Assembly (NCBI GenBank): GCA_027346765.1
Contig: DAIERN010000058.1
Location: forward strand, 1-7,815
Direction of reading: 5' to 3'
Source of the DNA: Chloroflexota bacterium
Lineage (GTDB): Bacteria; Chloroflexota; Limnocylindria; Limnocylindrales; CSP1-4
DNA length: 7,815 nucleotides
Shown here: piece after piece, positions 5,140 to 7,815 of the stretch
How positions within the stretch are numbered: position 1 is the stretch's first letter
How the letters are laid out: every line of letters starts with the position of its first letter
The notes under the pieces: generated by a model
The model's input: only the letters and a program-made list of their open reading frames with translations
Told to the model about the DNA's origin: nothing
The model's database searches: none
Translations under genes and position numbers: made by a program

Positions 5140-6672
5140 TTACTTCGCGTACTCCACGGCGCGCGTCTCGCGAATGACGGTCACCTTGATCTGGCCCGGG
5201 TAGGTCAGCGACTCCTCGATCTTGTGGACGATGTCGCGCGCCAGGCGCATCGAGGCCAAATCGTCGATCTCCTCCGGTCTAACCAGGATGCGCACCTCGC
5301 GTCCAGCCTGGACGGCAAAGCTCTTTTCGACGCCGTCGAACGAGTTGGCGATCGCCTGCAGCTCCTCGAGCCGCTTGAGGTAGGTCTCCGAAGATTCGCC
5401 CCGGGCGCCCGGACGGGACGCGCTGATTGCGTCGGCGATCTGGACGATGGGCGCTTCGACGCAGGCGTATTCCACTTCCTGGTGGTGCGCGGCGATGGCG
5501 TTGATGACCTTCATCGGCAGGTTGTGGCGCTGGGCGATCTGGGCGCCAATGGCGGCATGCGGGCCCTCAACCTCGTGGTCGACCGCCTTGCCGATGTCGT
5601 GCAACAGGCCGCCCAGCTTGGCGATCTGGTTGTCGGCGCCGGTCTCCTGGGCGATCACGGCGGCCAGACGGGCCGTTTCGATCGAGTGCTGGAGCACGTT
5701 CTGGCCGTATGACGTGCGGAACTTGAGCCGGCCGAGCAGCTTGATCAGCTCGGGCGGTAGGCCCGGTACGCCAACGTCGTAAGCGGCGGCCTCACCGGCC
5801 TGGCGCATCACGAGCTCGACCTCTGCCTTGGCCTTGGCCGCGACCTCCTCGATCCGGCCGGGGTGGATGCGCCCGTCCTGGATGAGCTTGGTCAGCGCGA
5901 TCCGCGCGATCTCGCGCCGAACGGGATCGCAGCCGGAGATGAGCACCGTCTCCGGCGTGTCGTCGATGATCAGGTCGATGCCGGTCGCCTGCTCGAGCGC
6001 CCGGATGTTGCGTCCCTCGCGGCCGATGATGCGGCCCTTCATCTCGTCGCTGGGCAGCTGCACGGTCGTGACCGTCATCTCCGCCGTGTGGTCGACCATG
6101 ACCCGCTGGATGGCAGTCACGAGGACGTCGCGCGCCTTTTCATCGGCCTCTTCCTTGGCCCTGCGCTCGATACTCCGGGCAAGCCGCACAGCGTCGTGCT
6201 CCGCTTCAGCTCGAACCTGCTCCAGCAGAACCTGCTTGGCGTCGTCCTGCGAGATGCGGCTGACCTTCTCGAGCGCGGCGATCTGCTCCTCGCGCGCGCG
6301 GGCCAGCTCCTCCTTGGTCTGGTCGAGCTCCCTCTCGCGACCCAGCAGCTTGCGATCGCGCTCCTCGAGCATGTCCGCGCGCTGATCGAGCTGCTCGTCA
6401 CGCTGCAGGAGGCGCCGCTCCAGGTTCGAAAGGTCAGCGCGGCGCGCGCGGGCTTCTTCCTCAGCCTCGCGCGCGAGTCGGACCTGCTCGTCCTTGGCCT
6501 GAAGGATCAGCTCTTTCTGCTGCGCCCGAGCCTCCGCCAGGATGCGGGCCGACTTGTCCTGTGCAGTGCGCACGGCGGTAGAGGCCCACATGCTGCGAGC
6601 AAAGAACCCGATGCCAAAGCCGGCAGCGATCGCGACAACCGCCACCACCGCCAGCACGACGGGATCGTTCAT
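5140..6672 (-). CDS. rny: Ribonuclease Y
   Basis: Membrane-anchored endoribonuclease that starts mRNA decay in bacteria lacking RNase E. Domain order is canonical for its 510 residues: an N-terminal transmembrane helix (about 5-25, '[20 protein letters not shown]'), a long charged coiled coil (about 35-190, rich in E, R, Q and A), a KH RNA-binding domain with '[15 protein letters not shown]' (213-227; GxxG is GREG 217-220), and an HD catalytic domain with '[13 protein letters not shown]' (325-337), the metal-binding H358-D359 in '[14 protein letters not shown]', 'AAHHQEVE' (394-401) and '[13 protein letters not shown]' (414-426), a family hallmark. The ATG at 6672 is well supported: GGGAGG (6685-6680) lies 7 nt upstream and the membrane helix begins at once. 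A 6-bp hairpin stands just before this ribosome site. It heads the block with ymdB and the PHP gene. Confidence 0.98.
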   Translation of the reverse strand: MNDPVVLAVVAVVAIAAGFGIGFFARSMWASTAVRTAQDKSARILAEARAQQKELILQAKDEQVRLAREAEEEARARRADLSNLERRLLQRDEQLDQRADMLEERDRKLLGRERELDQTKEELARAREEQIAALEKVSRISQDDAKQVLLEQVRAEAEHDAVRLARSIERRAKEEADEKARDVLVTAIQRVMVDHTAEMTVTTVQLPSDEMKGRIIGREGRNIRALEQATGIDLIIDDTPETVLISGCDPVRREIARIALTKLIQDGRIHPGRIEEVAAKAKAEVELVMRQAGEAAAYDVGVPGLPPELIKLLGRLKFRTSYGQNVLQHSIETARLAAVIAQETGADNQIAKLGGLLHDIGKAVDHEVEGPHAAIGAQIAQRHNLPMKVINAIAAHHQEVEYACVEAPIVQIADAISASRPGARGESSETYLKRLEELQAIANSFDGVEKSFAVQAGREVRILVRPEEIDDLASMRLARDIVHKIEESLTYPGQIKVTVIRETRAVEYAK

Positions 6673-6679
6673 GTCTTTT

Positions 6680-6702
6680 CCTCCCGTCCGGTATCGACCG
6701 GA
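6680..6702 (-). promoter_or_regulatory. rny ribosome binding site and adjacent 5' hairpin
   Basis: GGGAGG at 6685-6680 is the strongest Shine-Dalgarno in the window and fixes the rny start. Immediately 5' of it TCCGGT (6702-6697) pairs with ACCGGA (6692-6687) around a CGAT tetraloop (six pairs, no mismatch), one base from the Shine-Dalgarno. The hairpin does not cover the Shine-Dalgarno, so it could stabilise the 5' UTR or keep the site open; any regulatory role is inference. Confidence 0.5.
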
Positions 6703-6829
6703 AGGATGTTTTCTTGGTTGTTAACGCCGACCCGTGGGCACGAGCCGACCCTCTCAAACTGCCCTCTCCTGCCGCAGGCCGGGCAACCCTGCCGTTGGCT
6801 TGGAGACGACTTTTAGCGATCTGCGGCGA

Positions 6830-6859
6830 AGCCTACGCCGGTTTCGGAATCTTTGTAAA
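6830..6859 (-). promoter_or_regulatory. Possible rny promoter
   Basis: TTTACA (6859-6854) matches the -35 consensus at five of six positions, and TAGGCT (6835-6830) matches the -10 at three of six, 18 bp apart. This would give a leader of about 150 nt before rny, in keeping with rny being the one gene here with a strong Shine-Dalgarno. The -10 is poor, so this is only a candidate. The rest of the 215-bp spacer (6673-6887) shows no gene. Confidence 0.25.
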
Positions 6860-6869
6860 AGTCACCCGG

Positions 6870-6884
6870 GCCGTGCTTCACGGC
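6870..6884 (-). terminator. Hairpin just after the unknown gene, weak intrinsic terminator candidate
   Basis: GCCGTG-AAG-CACGGC is a perfect six-pair stem with a three-base loop that begins 3 nt after the stop codon of the unknown gene. A short run of four T follows only 9 nt after the stem, so intrinsic termination would be inefficient. It separates that gene from rny. Confidence 0.35.
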
Positions 6885-6887
6885 GCC

Positions 6888-7535
6888 TCAGGGCCGCGGA
6901 CGGATGGGGCGTGGCAAGCGACCTGAGTCGCGCGGCGTCTCCACCAGCCCCCAGCGCGGCAGAGGTCGTGCGGTCGCCACCCCGTCATCGGTCAGGATCT
7001 CAACGACTCGCTTGATCAGACGGCGCATGCGCTGGCGCTCAACCTCAGGTGCATCGCCCAGCAGAGCTTTGAGCCGCTGCTCGATCAGCGCGGCCGCGAC
7101 CAGGGCGAACGGCGAGTCGCGATCGCGCCGGACTAGCGCATCGGCGTCAGCCACGCCGGCGGATTCGAGCGCGCGGATCAGCTGACGCACCTCGTCGGCT
7201 TCCTGGGCAGGTAGTCGGTCGATCCAGCTCGCGGGCGCCGGCGGCTTCCGCTTCGCACTCGACGTGGCGGGCTTGGCACCCGCCGTTCGGCGTGGCGTGC
7301 GCAGCAACGGTTTGATGTCGCGTGACGCAGGGATCGCACTGCGCACGTCGTCGAGGGTCTGGAACGGGCCGTGGATCAGCTGCTGGCCGAACTCGTTGGC
7401 CTGCTCGGTGTCGACGATGAACCATCGCTGGTCCGACTTTTGGACCTCGAAGCGGCCGTCGCCGGATCGATAGCCGCCCGGGCCGGCCCGAACCAGGTCG
7501 TCGGGGCCGGGGGCCGGCTTCTCCTTCTTGGCCAT
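6888..7535 (-). CDS. Two-part protein of unknown function (215 aa)
   Basis: I do not recognise a named family. Residues about 20-70 form a compact segment with aromatic and glycine positions ('GYRSGDGRFEV', 'RWFIVD', 'NEFGQQ', 'HGPFQTLDDVRSAI') that looks like a small beta-rich domain. A basic, Pro/Ala/Lys-rich linker spans about 77-102. Residues 103-185 are probably helical ('EADEVRQLIRALESAGVADA', 'FALVAAALIEQRLKALLGD', 'RMRRLIKRVVEIL'). The tail (186-215) is Arg/Pro-rich. There is no membrane segment, signal or cysteine. The ATG at 7535 is chosen because 'MAKKEK' is a typical start; an in-frame GTG at 7544 would add three residues. No Shine-Dalgarno is seen, but TAGTCT (7550-7545) ends 9 nt before the ATG. 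The many basic residues in linker and tail would suit a nucleic-acid-binding role, which is speculation. Confidence 0.8.
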   Translation of the reverse strand: MAKKEKPAPGPDDLVRAGPGGYRSGDGRFEVQKSDQRWFIVDTEQANEFGQQLIHGPFQTLDDVRSAIPASRDIKPLLRTPRRTAGAKPATSSAKRKPPAPASWIDRLPAQEADEVRQLIRALESAGVADADALVRRDRDSPFALVAAALIEQRLKALLGDAPEVERQRMRRLIKRVVEILTDDGVATARPLPRWGLVETPRDSGRLPRPIRPRP

Positions 7536-7562
7536 GCTTCGCACAGACTAGGCGCTTGCCGC

Positions 7563-7586
7563 CAGGCGCTTGCGAGCAGGCGCCTG
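7563..7586 (-). terminator. Hairpin after the P-type ATPase gene, without T-tract
   Basis: CAGGCGC pairs with GCGCCTG over seven perfect GC-rich pairs around a 10-nt loop, in the 68-bp spacer after the ATPase stop. The spacer is built of near-repeats of GGCGCTTGC (7551-7559, 7565-7573) and GGCGCC (7579-7584, 7599-7604), so alternative stems are possible. No T-run follows on the minus strand; a Rho-dependent or merely structural role is as likely. Confidence 0.3.
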
Positions 7587-7603
7587 TGGCTGGCCGCTGG
7601 CGC

Positions 7604-7815
7604 CTATGCCCCGACGAAACGCTCCATCAGCCGCCAATGCCAGACCTGGCGCATGACCACGAACCAGGCCACGAAGCCACCCAAGACGAGCGCCCACTGC
7701 GTCGGCGCAACCGGTGTCAGTGCGAACAACCCGCCGAGTGGCTCGAGAATGGTCAGGCCCACGAACGCGGGGCCCAGCACGATCGCGAGGATGGTCGGGC
7801 GGCGGTCCGGGCTCG
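7604..7815 (-). CDS. C-terminal end of a probable cation-transporting P-type ATPase (partial, 5' end outside window)
   Basis: The frame is open from the window edge (first full codon 7813-7811) to TAG at 7606-7604, giving 69 residues and a partial codon. They hold two hydrophobic segments, 'TILAIVLGPAFVGLTILEPL' and 'WALVLGGFVAWFVVMRQVW', separated by 'FALTPVAPTQ', and end in 'HWRLMERFVGA'. The pattern of last transmembrane hairpin, 'F.LTPL.P.QW' loop and an Arg/Trp-rich 'W..RL.ERF.G' tail is that of the C-terminus of P-type ATPases of the MgtA/CtpE-like group. The catalytic DKTGT region lies outside the window, so the ion cannot be told. Another polytopic membrane protein is possible. Confidence 0.65.
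   Translation of the reverse strand, partial: SPDRRPTILAIVLGPAFVGLTILEPLGGLFALTPVAPTQWALVLGGFVAWFVVMRQVWHWRLMERFVGA

Noticed and set aside
5863..6816. 317-codon plus-strand ORF antisense to rny
   Set aside because: It mirrors the repetitive coiled-coil coding of RNase Y and has no motifs of its own.
1..7815. CRISPR array, defence island or transposase gene
   Set aside because: No regularly spaced direct repeats, nuclease/helicase defence genes or transposase motifs were seen; all sizeable genes are housekeeping or a single unknown.

Overview
The window is a high-GC bacterial stretch. Nearly every gene reads on the minus strand and belongs to RNA metabolism. From right to left (the direction of transcription) it holds: the last ~70 residues of a probable cation-transporting P-type ATPase; an unrecognised 215-residue protein; ribonuclease Y (rny); a YmdB/TIGR00282 phosphodiesterase; a PHP-domain phosphoesterase of the TrpH/YciV (RNase AM) type; miaB; miaA; a small acidic protein on the plus strand; and an ORF that begins as the GTPase HflX and ends, at the window edge, as undecaprenyl diphosphate synthase (UppS).

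The organism is probably a Chloroflexota member, possibly of the Limnocylindria/Ellin6529 type. This rests on the high GC, the membrane-anchored RNase Y, the 'WTLGCQMN' form of the MiaB N-terminus and the gene order. It is an inference from recall, not from a search.

Layout: rny, ymdB and the PHP gene form a tight block (11-bp gap, then a GTGA start/stop overlap). A 177-bp spacer follows, carrying a 138-bp inverted-repeat element with TA flanks, then miaB-miaA (16-bp gap). miaA converges on the plus-strand small acidic gene with 9 bp between stop codons. The small gene diverges from the hflX-like ORF. The shared theme is RNA turnover (RNase Y, nucleotide phosphoesterases) and tRNA A37 modification (MiaA makes i6A, MiaB makes ms2i6A), and the neighbour hflX is a ribosome-rescue GTPase.

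The most striking observation is the in-frame HflX/UppS chimera at 1-407, whose join lies near 129-161. It lacks the HflX G domain and the UppS catalytic N-terminus. It is therefore either an assembly or recombination artefact or a truly rearranged locus. Other points of interest are the MITE-like or structured element at 3214-3357, the small acidic gene, and a pattern of -10-like hexamers set 6-9 nt before start codons that lack a Shine-Dalgarno, which suggests leaderless transcripts. I found no CRISPR array, rRNA, tRNA or transposase gene.
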